From the NCBI GenBank assembly GCA_024280615.1, contig JAJRPU010000054.1, positions 1 to 15,661 on the forward strand: DNA of 15,661 nt, given 5' to 3'. This DNA is from Bacteroidota bacterium (GTDB lineage: Bacteria > Bacteroidota > Bacteroidia > JAADEI01). A model generated the notes under the pieces. That model had not been told where the DNA came from. It was given only the letters and a program-made list of their open reading frames with translations, and searched no databases. Positions 7,986 through 15,196 of this stretch are shown one piece after another (within the stretch, counting starts at the first letter, position 1; each line of letters begins with the position of its first letter). A program made the translations under genes and the position numbers.

Positions 7986-8739
7986 CCTTTCCTGAAACCT
8001 GTTTTGTTTTATAGTATTCGCATATATCTGTCAGAGGGCATTGGTCACATTGTGGATTTCGGGCTTTGCAAACATATCTTCCATGAAGAATAATCCAATG
8101 ATGAAATTTTGAACGATAATCAGGAGGGATGAGAGGCGATAATATCCTTTCGGTCTGCTCTGGACTCCTAGCGTTATGCAGTCCCAATCGTTTGGTCACC
8201 CTGAACACGTGAGTGTCAACACCAAGAACCGGTTCACCATATAGCGTTGAGGCGATAACATGGGCGGATTTCTTCCCTATCCCAGGTAATTCCTGTAAAT
8301 CTTTCGCATTATCAGGTATTTTACCACCGAATTCTTTGACCACCTTTTGAGCCAGTTCAATCAAGTATTTAGTTTTATTATTGGGATACGAACAAGTTTT
8401 AATGAGTTCATAAACTTCTTTTGGGGATGCTTTTGCGAGAGCATACACGTCTGGAAACTTCTTGAAAAAGACGGGAGTTATCTCATTGACACGTTTGTCA
8501 GTGCATTGTGCTGAAAGCAATGTTGCAACGACCAATTCATAAGGATTTCTGTAGCGCAATTCTGTAGTAGGCGACGGATTTATTTTTTCAAAAACCCGTA
8601 TGATTTTTTTAATTTTCTTTTCTGCGTCTGGAGATGCTGAGTAGCGTGCTGCCTTAGAAGCTGCTGATGACCTTGTCCCCTTCTTTATAGACCCCAATTC
8701 TGCGGTATTTTTCCAATCGTTTAGCGAGGAGTTCGTCAA
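7975..8739 (-). CDS. nth: endonuclease III (DNA glycosylase/AP lyase)
   Basis: Nth removes oxidised pyrimidines from DNA and cleaves at abasic sites. The helix-hairpin-helix LPGIGKKSA (151-159) carries the catalytic Lys157, and VDTHV carries Asp175, with the same 18-residue spacing as Lys120/Asp138 of the E. coli enzyme. The iron-sulfur cluster motif C-x6-C-x2-C-x5-C is intact (Cys224, 231, 234, 240). Homology to Nth begins only around residue 39; the preceding 38 residues overlap the accA end in another frame and look unlike an Nth N-terminus. The frame has no ATG before the conserved part: the possible starts are TTG at 8739 (given here, longest) and TTG at 8694, both inside accA. Translation is therefore probably coupled to accA termination at 8654. 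The true start is uncertain. Confidence 0.9.
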   Translation of the reverse strand: MTNSSLNDWKNTAELGSIKKGTRSSAASKAARYSASPDAEKKIKKIIRVFEKINPSPTTELRYRNPYELVVATLLSAQCTDKRVNEITPVFFKKFPDVYALAKASPKEVYELIKTCSYPNNKTKYLIELAQKVVKEFGGKIPDNAKDLQELPGIGKKSAHVIASTLYGEPVLGVDTHVFRVTKRLGLHNARSPEQTERILSPLIPPDYRSKFHHWIILHGRYVCKARNPQCDQCPLTDICEYYKTKQVSGKDGS

Positions 8740-9631
8740 CTGGAATTTCTTCCAATTCCTTGAGATGCTTGAGGATTTCCCTTCTTAATATCTTTGCTGC
8801 TTTTTCAGGGTCCACATGGGCACCCCCAACAGGTTCCTTTATAATGCCGTCAATGATTTTGTACTTATAGAGATATTGAGGAGTCAATTTAAGTGCCTCG
8901 GCAGCTTCCTTCTTGTGGTCCCAATCTCGCCATAGTATTGAGGAACAGGATTCAGGACTAATAACTGAGAACCAAGTGTTTTCCATCATTAGGATTCTAT
9001 CGCCTACACCTATTCCGAGGGCACCTCCAGAAGCCCCTTCGACAATAATGATGACTAATATAGGCACTCTGAGACGTGCCATTTCAAAAAGGTTTCTGGC
9101 TATCGCTTCAGCCTGACCCCTCTCCTCCGCTTCCATTCCCGGGAAGGCACCGGGAGTGTCCACCAATGTAACAACTGGCTTGCCATATTTCTCTGCTAGT
9201 TTCATTAGCCTAAGGGCTTTGCGATAGCCTTCCGGATTAGCCATACCAAAATTGCGATATTGCCTTTCCTTAGTGTTCGTACCTTTCTGTTGTCCAATAA
9301 ACATAACTGTTTTCTTCCCTAAGAGCCCGAAGCCCCCTACAATAGCCGGGTCGTCATGTCCCATTCGGTCTCCATGTAGTTCAAGCCAGTCGTCACACAT
9401 TGTGTTCAAGTAATAGAGAGTTTGAGGGCGGTCTGGATGCCTTGATAACAGAACCCTTTCCCAAGGAGTGAGTTTCTCATATATCTCCTTTCGTTTTTTA
9501 ACAATTTCTTTTCTGAGCTTTTCTATTTCCTCATCTGGAATGTTCTCTCCCCGTTCTTTTTGCTGTAGCATGTGCCGCAGTTGGGTTTCTAACTCCTCAA
9601 TTGGCCTTTCAAATTCTAAGTATGTTGGCAT
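8654..9631 (-). CDS. accA: acetyl-CoA carboxylase, carboxyltransferase subunit alpha
   Basis: AccA pairs with AccD to form the carboxyltransferase that moves CO2 from biotin on AccB to acetyl-CoA, giving malonyl-CoA, the first committed step of fatty-acid synthesis. The 325-residue protein has the helical N-terminus (about 8-52) with RPIEELE, the block WLELHGDR (83-90), GGFGLLG, KGTNTKERQYRNFGMANPEGYRKA, the conserved VDTPGAFPG, and the oxyanion-hole segment EGASGGALGIGVGD in a crotonase fold. The zinc ribbon of the complex belongs to AccD, which is not in this window. The gene leads the accA-nth-rsmA operon; its promoter -7 box is 20 bp upstream of the ATG and overlaps the region used by tRNA-Asp. 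Confidence 0.96.
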   Translation of the reverse strand: MPTYLEFERPIEELETQLRHMLQQKERGENIPDEEIEKLRKEIVKKRKEIYEKLTPWERVLLSRHPDRPQTLYYLNTMCDDWLELHGDRMGHDDPAIVGGFGLLGKKTVMFIGQQKGTNTKERQYRNFGMANPEGYRKALRLMKLAEKYGKPVVTLVDTPGAFPGMEAEERGQAEAIARNLFEMARLRVPILVIIIVEGASGGALGIGVGDRILMMENTWFSVISPESCSSILWRDWDHKKEAAEALKLTPQYLYKYKIIDGIIKEPVGGAHVDPEKAAKILRREILKHLKELEEIPVDELLAKRLEKYRRIGVYKEGDKVISSF

Positions 9632-9651
9632 GGGAACCTTTTTCGTCTTTC

Positions 9652-9659
9652 CAAAGTTA
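9652..9659 (-). promoter_or_regulatory. -7 box of the accA promoter
   Basis: Reading leftward, TAACTTTG (9659-9652) matches TAnnTTTG exactly and sits 20 bp before the accA ATG. It shares the 10-mer TATAACTTTG with the anmK promoter. It forms the left half of an imperfect palindrome whose right half is the candidate tRNA-Asp -7 box. Confidence 0.6.
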
Positions 9660-9661
9660 TA

Positions 9662-9669
9662 TAATTTCG
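9662..9669 (+). promoter_or_regulatory. candidate -7 box of the tRNA-Asp promoter
   Basis: TAATTTCG is one mismatch from TAnnTTTG and ends 21 bp before the tRNA, leaving room for a short 5' leader. It is two bases from the accA -7 box on the other strand. No TTTG is seen at the -33 position. Confidence 0.35.
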
Positions 9670-9690
9670 GATTGAGAACTGAGGGTTGAC

Positions 9691-9764
9691 GGCCCGGTAG
9701 TTCAGCAGGTTAGAATGTCGGCTTGTCAGGCCGAAGGTCGCGGGTTCGAATCCCGTCCGGGCCG
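9691..9764 (+). tRNA. tRNA-Asp, anticodon GTC
   Basis: The 74-base cloverleaf is complete. The acceptor stem GGCCCGG (9691-9697) pairs with CCGGGCC (9757-9763), with discriminator G9764. The D stem is GTTC/GAAT. The anticodon arm TCGGC-TTGTCAG-GCCGA shows the GTC anticodon at 9724-9726. The T arm GCGGG-TTCGAAT-CCCGT closes with one G-T pair. The 3' CCA is not encoded and must be added. It decodes both Asp codons (GAC, GAT). Confidence 0.97.
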
Positions 9765-9859
9765 CTAAGATTCCCTCAACGATCCTACTTCTTATAATCA
9801 AAATCACCTCCTTTCTCTTCAATCAAGAAGTCCTGATTATCTTAGTCCTAAAAAGATTC

Positions 9860-10621
9860 ATGGCAAACCGAAAAGAACAACAGTCTCAAGTATCTATAAA
9901 AGATTTTGAGGCTTATAGGCAAGGATGGATAATTGCTATCTGGGCTGGTTCTTTCGGACTGTTAAGTTTTACAGGCACCATTATTTCTATCTTCCTATTT
10001 CCCGAATTCAATGATTTATTCTTCTTAGCAAATGGGCCATTGAGCATTGCTACGTTCATCTTGCTTATCGTTTCAATTAAACACTTAGCCGAAGCATACG
10101 ACGATGAAAAAATGTATAAAAGATTCCTGAAAGCAGGGATAATATGGATAATTATGCTAACCATTATCTGGACAACTCAATTGGTTGCACCGCCGGGACA
10201 ATACCTAAAAGTTCTCAACATAGGTTCACTCCATCACGCCATAACACATTTAATTAAAGCTCCCTTCTTCTCATGGGCTTTGCTCGTGGTATTACTGGTA
10301 TTATATGTAGCATCACTCATTTGGGGCTTTGGTGCACTTTTCAGACTGATGAAGTATACCCAAAACCCTTTGTACGCAGTAGGCATGATATATCCAATTT
10401 TCCTATACCTCTCACTCGTAATTCAGGGCTATTTTTTGCTAAAAAAGACCTCGTTAAAGAGAGAATTGTTTAATTACATTAAGCAAGCTTTTCACTTCGT
10501 CTATATTATATTGTTGTGTATTATATTCTCGCTCGCCTATAAGGACCGAAAATTCTACATTAGGCATAAACAAATTCCTTCTTACACTTTTAAGTCGCTC
10601 AATAGTTGTTTTAATAGCTAA
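9860..10621 (+). CDS. five- or six-helix membrane protein of unknown function; C-terminus probably altered by insertion
   Basis: I do not recognise the family. After a hydrophilic N-terminus (1-21), hydrophobic segments appear at about 22-47, 53-74, 92-110, 137-161 and 170-194, giving five likely transmembrane helices, with a conserved-looking acidic loop AEAYDDEKMYKRF (77-89). From residue 199 on, the frame lies entirely antisense to the methyltransferase gene, whose stop is at 10454. This 55-residue tail (one further hydrophobic stretch, then basic residues) is therefore probably not the ancestral C-terminus: either the original end was replaced when the restriction-modification module arrived, or the frame reads by chance into it. 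The gene starts 95 bp after tRNA-Asp. That gap shows no TAnnTTTG match, only weak inverted repeats, so expression may come from readthrough of the tRNA promoter. Confidence 0.6.
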   Translation: MANRKEQQSQVSIKDFEAYRQGWIIAIWAGSFGLLSFTGTIISIFLFPEFNDLFFLANGPLSIATFILLIVSIKHLAEAYDDEKMYKRFLKAGIIWIIMLTIIWTTQLVAPPGQYLKVLNIGSLHHAITHLIKAPFFSWALLVVLLVLYVASLIWGFGALFRLMKYTQNPLYAVGMIYPIFLYLSLVIQGYFLLKKTSLKRELFNYIKQAFHFVYIILLCIIFSLAYKDRKFYIRHKQIPSYTFKSLNSCFNS

Positions 10622-11662
10622 TAAAGAATTATCTATGCCTATCCATTTACGGTTATTATATTGGGCGGCTAACAAAGTGGTCCCCGAACCACAAAAAGCA
10701 TCCAAAACATAACTGTTATCGCGAGATGATGTTTTAATAATAAGATCAAGCATTTCATAATTTTTTTGTGTAGGATATACTGGATACTGCGGATCTTTAA
10801 ATTCCCATATATCTTGTACTCTTTTCCCTGGTTGTTCGTCTGCATATATTTTTTTTCTTGGAACCCCAGTATTTGACCATTCAATTAAGCCCTTCCTATC
10901 CCATTCTTCCAATGTCCTCACATCTGTCCGCCAATGCCTACCTTTGGGTGGCATGATGCCCTTAAATGGTTTTGAAGTATTGCCTTTATTAGTTTCACCT
11001 GGTGCATGTAACGGAATAGTAGTGTAGCGTCTACCGTCTTTATCAACCTTAGGAAATAATCGTTTAATATCCTCCTCAGAATATGGCGTATAAGGTTCAT
11101 TCCAAATAAACTTATCTGTTTTTGTGTAAAATAATACCATATCTTTTATATTGCCATATCCTTTTCTTTTAAAGTTCTTTGGATTGCATTTAATGCGGGC
11201 TATATCATTTCTGAAATTCTTAACCCCAAATATCTCGTCCATTATTATCTTAACATAATGTCCAACCTTACTATCTATGTGAACATATATAGAACCTTCT
11301 TCTGAGAGCAATTCACGGAGTAAAATAAGGCGTTCCCTCATAAATTCTAAGTATTCTTCCAGCTTAAAAATATCACTATAAGCTATTACTCCCTGTTTCG
11401 CTTTACTCACTGAGTTTGCACGAGTGCCATCAACAGTAAATACATTATTAGTCCCAAATGGCGGGTCTATATATATTAAATCTATCTTCCCCACATATCC
11501 CCCTTTATCCAATAACCATTTTAACACAGGCATATTATCACCCCAAATAAGCATATTATCCGTATCATCACTATCATACAATTTGCGGATATTAGCAACT
11601 GGCGTATTGCTCAATATTTCCCTCTCAGGTTTTTTCCCAGGGTAAACAAGTTCTACTACCAT
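10454..11662 (-). CDS. type II DNA amino-methyltransferase, beta class (N6-adenine or N4-cytosine)
   Basis: The 402-residue protein carries the catalytic motif IV DPPF (66-69) before the AdoMet-binding motif I FCGSGTT (323-329), with the target-recognition region between them. That order defines beta-class amino-methyltransferases, which modify the exocyclic amine of adenine or cytosine. Further marks are LIWGDNMPVLKWLL (38-51), the helix LEEYLEFMRERLILLRELL, the GSIYVHID strand, YPTQKNYEMLDLII (296-309, motif X) and IGIDNS (341-346, motif II). Its size and single catalytic unit fit a solitary type II enzyme. The ATG lies 5 bp after the endonuclease stop, with an AGAGG site overlapping that stop, so the two are co-translated and should share one recognition sequence. 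The 3' end is antisense to the membrane-protein frame. The recognised sequence cannot be read from the protein. Confidence 0.92.
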   Translation of the reverse strand: MVVELVYPGKKPEREILSNTPVANIRKLYDSDDTDNMLIWGDNMPVLKWLLDKGGYVGKIDLIYIDPPFGTNNVFTVDGTRANSVSKAKQGVIAYSDIFKLEEYLEFMRERLILLRELLSEEGSIYVHIDSKVGHYVKIIMDEIFGVKNFRNDIARIKCNPKNFKRKGYGNIKDMVLFYTKTDKFIWNEPYTPYSEEDIKRLFPKVDKDGRRYTTIPLHAPGETNKGNTSKPFKGIMPPKGRHWRTDVRTLEEWDRKGLIEWSNTGVPRKKIYADEQPGKRVQDIWEFKDPQYPVYPTQKNYEMLDLIIKTSSRDNSYVLDAFCGSGTTLLAAQYNNRKWIGIDNSLLAIKTTIERLKSVRRNLFMPNVEFSVLIGEREYNTQQYNIDEVKSLLNVIKQFSL

Positions 11663-11667
11663 AACCT

Positions 11668-12462
11668 CTAATTTGTGCTATATATAAAATCTCTTAACAA
11701 CAACGCACTAAAAATATTCTTTTGTTTGTATTTAGGGCTAGTAATTGTCCTATACATCTTATTGTTACCTCTAATATAAAGCACTCCATCCAAAATAGCC
11801 ACTGGAACAATTTTCTTACGTTTACTAAAACTTTCAAATATCCGCAAGGCATCGCTTAACTGAGCATATTGATGCCCTCCAAAATCCGTTAAAAATTTTG
11901 CCTCTCCGATTATATACTTGTTTCTTATTCTAACTACTAAGTCTAAACCTTTATCTCTATTATAACCACAATACTTATGTGCAAAATCCTTAAGTTCCTT
12001 ATCCGAACCATCTAAAATTGCATCTTCCTGACTGTTTAAAAATTTATTCATCTCTAACAAAGGTAGCCCCAATGACCCTTTTCTCAACCAGTTTCTAAAC
12101 ATCGGTCCAATCTGCCTGTTTATTTCTTTTGGTTCAGTACATTGTTTATAAATTTCACTTAATCCCATCTCATACAACCTACCACATAACCTACGCACAG
12201 TACGTGGATTTATATCTATGGCGGTTGGGTCTCTTTTCAAGTAAGCAACATAAGGATCCTGTATTGGAAATTTTTCAAATCTTAATAACAATCGTATAAG
12301 TCTCTTACACCTTCTCTTACTAAATGCCGTCTCCACCTCTTGCCACAACTCTTGATCTATTTCACGAATTCCTTCTGGAATAGCAGGATATATAGTAAAT
12401 AAATCGTCCAAATATGACCTTTGGTTCGCGTATTCAATACTTAATTCTAACCAGTGATTCAT
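11668..12462 (-). CDS. type II restriction endonuclease, PD-(D/E)XK fold
   Basis: The 264-residue protein ends its catalytic core with KGLDLVVRIRNKYIIGEAKF (171-190), giving Asp174, Glu187 and Lys189 as a D-x12-ExK nuclease triad. The directly following LTDFGGHQ (191-198) is a segment I associate with some type II restriction enzymes, perhaps Tsp45I-like, but I could not verify the family. It lies directly upstream of the methyltransferase, as restriction-modification partners do. The ATG at 12462 is chosen. A GTG at 12495 would add 11 residues (IFYFCRELGR-like) and would sit upstream of the possible promoter box. No controller (C) protein gene is present. Lines 11941-12000 contain 18 G/C of 60, against 31 of 60 in lines 12961-13020 of thrS, consistent with acquisition from elsewhere. 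Confidence 0.82.
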   Translation of the reverse strand: MNHWLELSIEYANQRSYLDDLFTIYPAIPEGIREIDQELWQEVETAFSKRRCKRLIRLLLRFEKFPIQDPYVAYLKRDPTAIDINPRTVRRLCGRLYEMGLSEIYKQCTEPKEINRQIGPMFRNWLRKGSLGLPLLEMNKFLNSQEDAILDGSDKELKDFAHKYCGYNRDKGLDLVVRIRNKYIIGEAKFLTDFGGHQYAQLSDALRIFESFSKRKKIVPVAILDGVLYIRGNNKMYRTITSPKYKQKNIFSALLLRDFIYSTN

Positions 12463-12478
12463 CCTGCCCAATTCTCTA

Positions 12479-12486
12479 CAAAAATA
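12479..12486 (-). promoter_or_regulatory. possible internal -7 box for the restriction-modification genes
   Basis: On the - strand TATTTTTG (12486-12479) matches TAnnTTTG, 22 bp after the thrS stop and 16 bp before the endonuclease ATG at 12462. A TTG occurs 24 bp upstream, longer than the usual spacing. The region is AT-rich, so a chance match is quite possible. If real, it excludes the GTG start at 12495. Confidence 0.3.
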
Positions 12487-12507
12487 AAAAATCACCTTCT
12501 TTATGAC

Positions 12508-14433
12508 TTACAACTGTTCCTTTAAAAACTTTATAAACTCCTCCATGGTCATTGTTCCGATTTGTTTGCGACCTCTGGAACGTACTGCTACGGTGCCCTC
12601 CTCGGCTTCACGTTGTCCGACAACTGCCATGTATGGGATGCGTTGTTTTTCTGCTTTGAGGATTTTCTTGTTTATTTTTTCGTCTGAGTCGTCCAAGAGG
12701 GTTCTGAATCCTGCGTCTCTGAGTTTTTGTTCCACTTGTTTTGCATAGGCAACGAACTTTTCGGAAATGGTCAAAATGGCTACTTGGATAGGTGCGAGCC
12801 ATAGTGGGAATTTGCCTTCTGTGTGTTCAATAAGCACTCCCACGAACCGCTCTATGCTTCCGAAGGGGGCACGGTGGATCATTACAGGACGATGCAGCTT
12901 GTTGTCGGGACCCATGTATGTAAGGTCAAATCGTTGCGGAAGGTTATAGTCCACTTGGATTGTTCCGAGTTGCCATTCTCGTCCGAGGGCATCACGAACC
13001 ATAAAGTCCAGTTTAGGACCGTAGAAGGCTGCTTCTCCTTCCATTACTCTTGCTGGCAGTTTCATTTCCTCTGCTGCCTGTTGAATGGCTTTCTCTGCTT
13101 GTTCCCAAAGTTCGTCATCACCAATGTATTTCTCTTTGTTGTTTGGGTCTCTGACAGAAATCTGAGCACTAAAATCTTCAAATCCAAGTTTTTTAAACAC
13201 GAACAAAACGAGGTCTATAACGCTTTTGAACTCATCAAGGACTTGGTCAGGACGGCAGAAGATATGGGCATCGTCAACCGTGAAGCCCCGAACACGCAAT
13301 AAACCGCTTAGTTCTCCCGATTGCTCATAGCGATAGACTGTTCCGAATTCTGCCAGTCGCAAAGGCAAGTCGCGATATGACCGTGGCTCCGCCTTATATA
13401 TTTCGCAGTGATGTGGACAATTCATTGGTCGTAAAATATATTCTTCTGTTTCATCTGGTGAGGTGAAGGGTTGAAACATATGATGATGATACTTCTGGAA
13501 GTGCCCACTTATTTCATAAAGATGCTTTCGTGCGATATGTGGCGTGTAAACAAATTTGTATCCGCGTTTAACCTGCTCACGATATAGGAAATCTTCCAGT
13601 TGCTTACGTAGTATTGCACCGTTGGGTAACCATAGCGGTAATCCAGACCCGACATTTTGCGAAAAAGTGAATATTCCCAATTGTTTTCCGAGGACGCGAT
13701 GGTCCCTCTTCTTGGCTTCTTCAAGACGTTTAAGATATTCCTTGAGTTCTTCTTTTGTAGGGAAAGAGATTCCGTAGATACGTGTCAATTGCGGTCTAGA
13801 CGGGTCGCCACGCCAATATGCTCCCGCAACATTAGTTATTTTAACTGCTTTGATAAACCCAGTGTGTGGCAAGTGAGGACCACGACACAGGTCAACGAAA
13901 TTGCCGTGTTCATAAAACGAAACAACATCGTCTTCAATACCTTCAAGGATTTCCAGTTTATACGGGTCGCCTTTTTTCTTGTAATACTCAATTGCTTCCT
14001 GTTTGGACAATATGCGTTTTTTGAATGGGCTTTTACGCCGTGCCAACTCCAACATCTTCTTTTCAATCTGCTTAATTTCCTTTTCTCCGATGGTTCTGTC
14101 GCCAAGGTCAACATCATAGTAAAAGCCGTTTTCTATTGCTGGACCAGTGCCAAATTTAACGCCTGGATACAGCGATTCAAGGGCTTCGGCGAGCAAGTGA
14201 GCCGATGAATGCCAGAAAATATGCTTCCCTTCTGGGTCTTGCCACGTTACTGGTCTGATGCGGTCGCCCTCTTGAACTTCATAAAAGAAATCTTTTATAT
14301 TGTTGTTTATAACTGCTCCAAGTATTTCATCTTTTTTGTCGGAATAATACTTTTCAACTATTTCCCGCAGGGTTGTCCCTTTAGGGACGGACACCTCTCC
14401 AACGCCTTCTAAAAACACTTTTATTTCGCTCAT
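12508..14433 (-). CDS. thrS: threonyl-tRNA synthetase
   Basis: ThrRS attaches threonine to tRNA-Thr. All domains are present in 641 residues: TGS domain (1-62); the editing domain (about 65-225) with HSSAH (75-79) and Cys183/His187 in DLCRGPH, which hydrolyses mischarged Ser-tRNA-Thr; the class II catalytic core (about 245-540) with RPMNCPHH (336-342), motif 2 around YRYEQSGELSGLLRVRGF (367-384) and motif 3 HRAPFGSIERF (520-530); and the anticodon-binding domain (about 545-641). The catalytic zinc ligands of the E. coli enzyme correspond to Cys339, His390 and His520, all present. It follows tpiA after 4 bp and is probably in the same operon. Unlike in many bacteria, infC-rpmI-rplT do not follow; a restriction endonuclease does. 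Confidence 0.97.
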   Translation of the reverse strand: MSEIKVFLEGVGEVSVPKGTTLREIVEKYYSDKKDEILGAVINNNIKDFFYEVQEGDRIRPVTWQDPEGKHIFWHSSAHLLAEALESLYPGVKFGTGPAIENGFYYDVDLGDRTIGEKEIKQIEKKMLELARRKSPFKKRILSKQEAIEYYKKKGDPYKLEILEGIEDDVVSFYEHGNFVDLCRGPHLPHTGFIKAVKITNVAGAYWRGDPSRPQLTRIYGISFPTKEELKEYLKRLEEAKKRDHRVLGKQLGIFTFSQNVGSGLPLWLPNGAILRKQLEDFLYREQVKRGYKFVYTPHIARKHLYEISGHFQKYHHHMFQPFTSPDETEEYILRPMNCPHHCEIYKAEPRSYRDLPLRLAEFGTVYRYEQSGELSGLLRVRGFTVDDAHIFCRPDQVLDEFKSVIDLVLFVFKKLGFEDFSAQISVRDPNNKEKYIGDDELWEQAEKAIQQAAEEMKLPARVMEGEAAFYGPKLDFMVRDALGREWQLGTIQVDYNLPQRFDLTYMGPDNKLHRPVMIHRAPFGSIERFVGVLIEHTEGKFPLWLAPIQVAILTISEKFVAYAKQVEQKLRDAGFRTLLDDSDEKINKKILKAEKQRIPYMAVVGQREAEEGTVAVRSRGRKQIGTMTMEEFIKFLKEQL

Positions 14434-14437
14434 GGCG

Positions 14438-15196
14438 TTAAATTTGCCTGACTATTTCAACGAAAGAATTTGCGTTTAGGCTTGCACCCCCTACCAATCC
14501 GCCGTCAACATCTGGTTGGGAAAACAAATCTTTTGCATTATTGGGTTTTATGCTTCCACCGTATAGAATTGACGTGTTTTGTGCTGTCTCTTCGCCATAT
14601 CGCTGGACTACCAACTGCCTAATGAAAGCATGCATTTTCTGGGCATATTCTGGCGTTGCCGTCCTGCCTGTTCCAATTGCCCACACTGGCTCATAGGCAA
14701 TTACTACATCGGCAAACTGTTCGGGTTCCAGAGTGAAGAGAGCACTGATTACCTGCCTTTTAACAACATGTTCGCTATGGTTACGATTGTATTCATCTTC
14801 TGTCTCGCCCACACAAAAGATAACTTTCAAGCCGTGCTCAAGGGCTTTCTCTACTTTTGCTCGCAGAAGCAGGTCGTCTTCGCCGAAGTATTGCCTTCGC
14901 TCAGAGTGCCCGATGATAACATAGTCAACGCCAAGGTCCTTAAGCATTGGGGCACTCACTTCGCCCGTGTAGGCTCCAAAATCTTCTGTGTGGATATTTT
15001 GAGCACCAAGAAAAATTTTATCATTTTGTTTAATTTCCTCACCCACCTGATATAGATGAGTGAATGGCGGACAGAGAATCACTTCATCGGCATTAAAACC
15101 ATCTTTCAATTGGCTGGCTATTTCCTCTGCTAATTGCTTGCCTGCTGAAGGCGTCGTGTTCATCTTCCAGTTCCCTGCTACAATCTTTTTTCTCAT
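14438..15196 (-). CDS. tpiA: triosephosphate isomerase
   Basis: TpiA interconverts dihydroxyacetone phosphate and glyceraldehyde 3-phosphate in glycolysis and gluconeogenesis, as a cytoplasmic TIM-barrel dimer. The 252-residue protein has every catalytic mark: Lys11 in GNWKMN, His97 in IIGHSERR, Glu169 in AYEPVW, the flexible lid AIGTGRTA (173-180) and the phosphate-binding YGGSI (212-216) and GGLVGGASL (232-240). Its ATG overlaps the stop of the upstream nucleotidyltransferase gene (ATGA), and thrS follows after 4 bp, so the three genes look co-transcribed. Confidence 0.97.
   Translation of the reverse strand: MRKKIVAGNWKMNTTPSAGKQLAEEIASQLKDGFNADEVILCPPFTHLYQVGEEIKQNDKIFLGAQNIHTEDFGAYTGEVSAPMLKDLGVDYVIIGHSERRQYFGEDDLLLRAKVEKALEHGLKVIFCVGETEDEYNRNHSEHVVKRQVISALFTLEPEQFADVVIAYEPVWAIGTGRTATPEYAQKMHAFIRQLVVQRYGEETAQNTSILYGGSIKPNNAKDLFSQPDVDGGLVGGASLNANSFVEIVRQI

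Larger units (their letters stand above)
10454..12495 (-). other. restriction-modification island inserted after thrS
   Basis: The two restriction-modification genes form a compact block between thrS and the membrane-protein gene. It is set off by lower G+C in sampled lines (22/60 at 10681-10740, 18/60 at 11941-12000), tight packing against the thrS stop, and antisense overlap with the neighbour on the other side. I found no transposase, terminal inverted repeats or target-site duplication at its edges, so the mechanism of insertion is unknown. Confidence 0.5.

Noticed and set aside
9616..9822. 68-codon - strand frame containing the string GFEPATFGLTSRHSN
   Set aside because: It is the antisense reading of tRNA-Asp and of the accA promoter. 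This peptide is a well-known false annotation across tRNA genes.
9765..9845. CTAAGAT and ATCTTAG as inverted repeats flanking the gap after tRNA-Asp, considered as an attachment or insertion site
   Set aside because: They are only 7 bp each and 67 bp apart, with no integrase or duplicated tRNA end nearby; a chance match is likely.
10432..10446. TTTTTT-GCT-AAAAAA as a terminator after the methyltransferase
   Set aside because: The stem is pure A/T and encodes ordinary Phe-Leu-Leu-Lys-Lys codons of the membrane protein; it has no G+C stem.
13657..14208. 183-codon + strand frame antisense to thrS
   Set aside because: thrS is complete with all motifs; the opposite frame has no recognisable domain and is explained by codon bias. 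The same applies to the 159-codon frame at 12823-13302.
14579..15055. 158-codon + strand frame antisense to tpiA
   Set aside because: tpiA is intact and conserved; this is a shadow frame.
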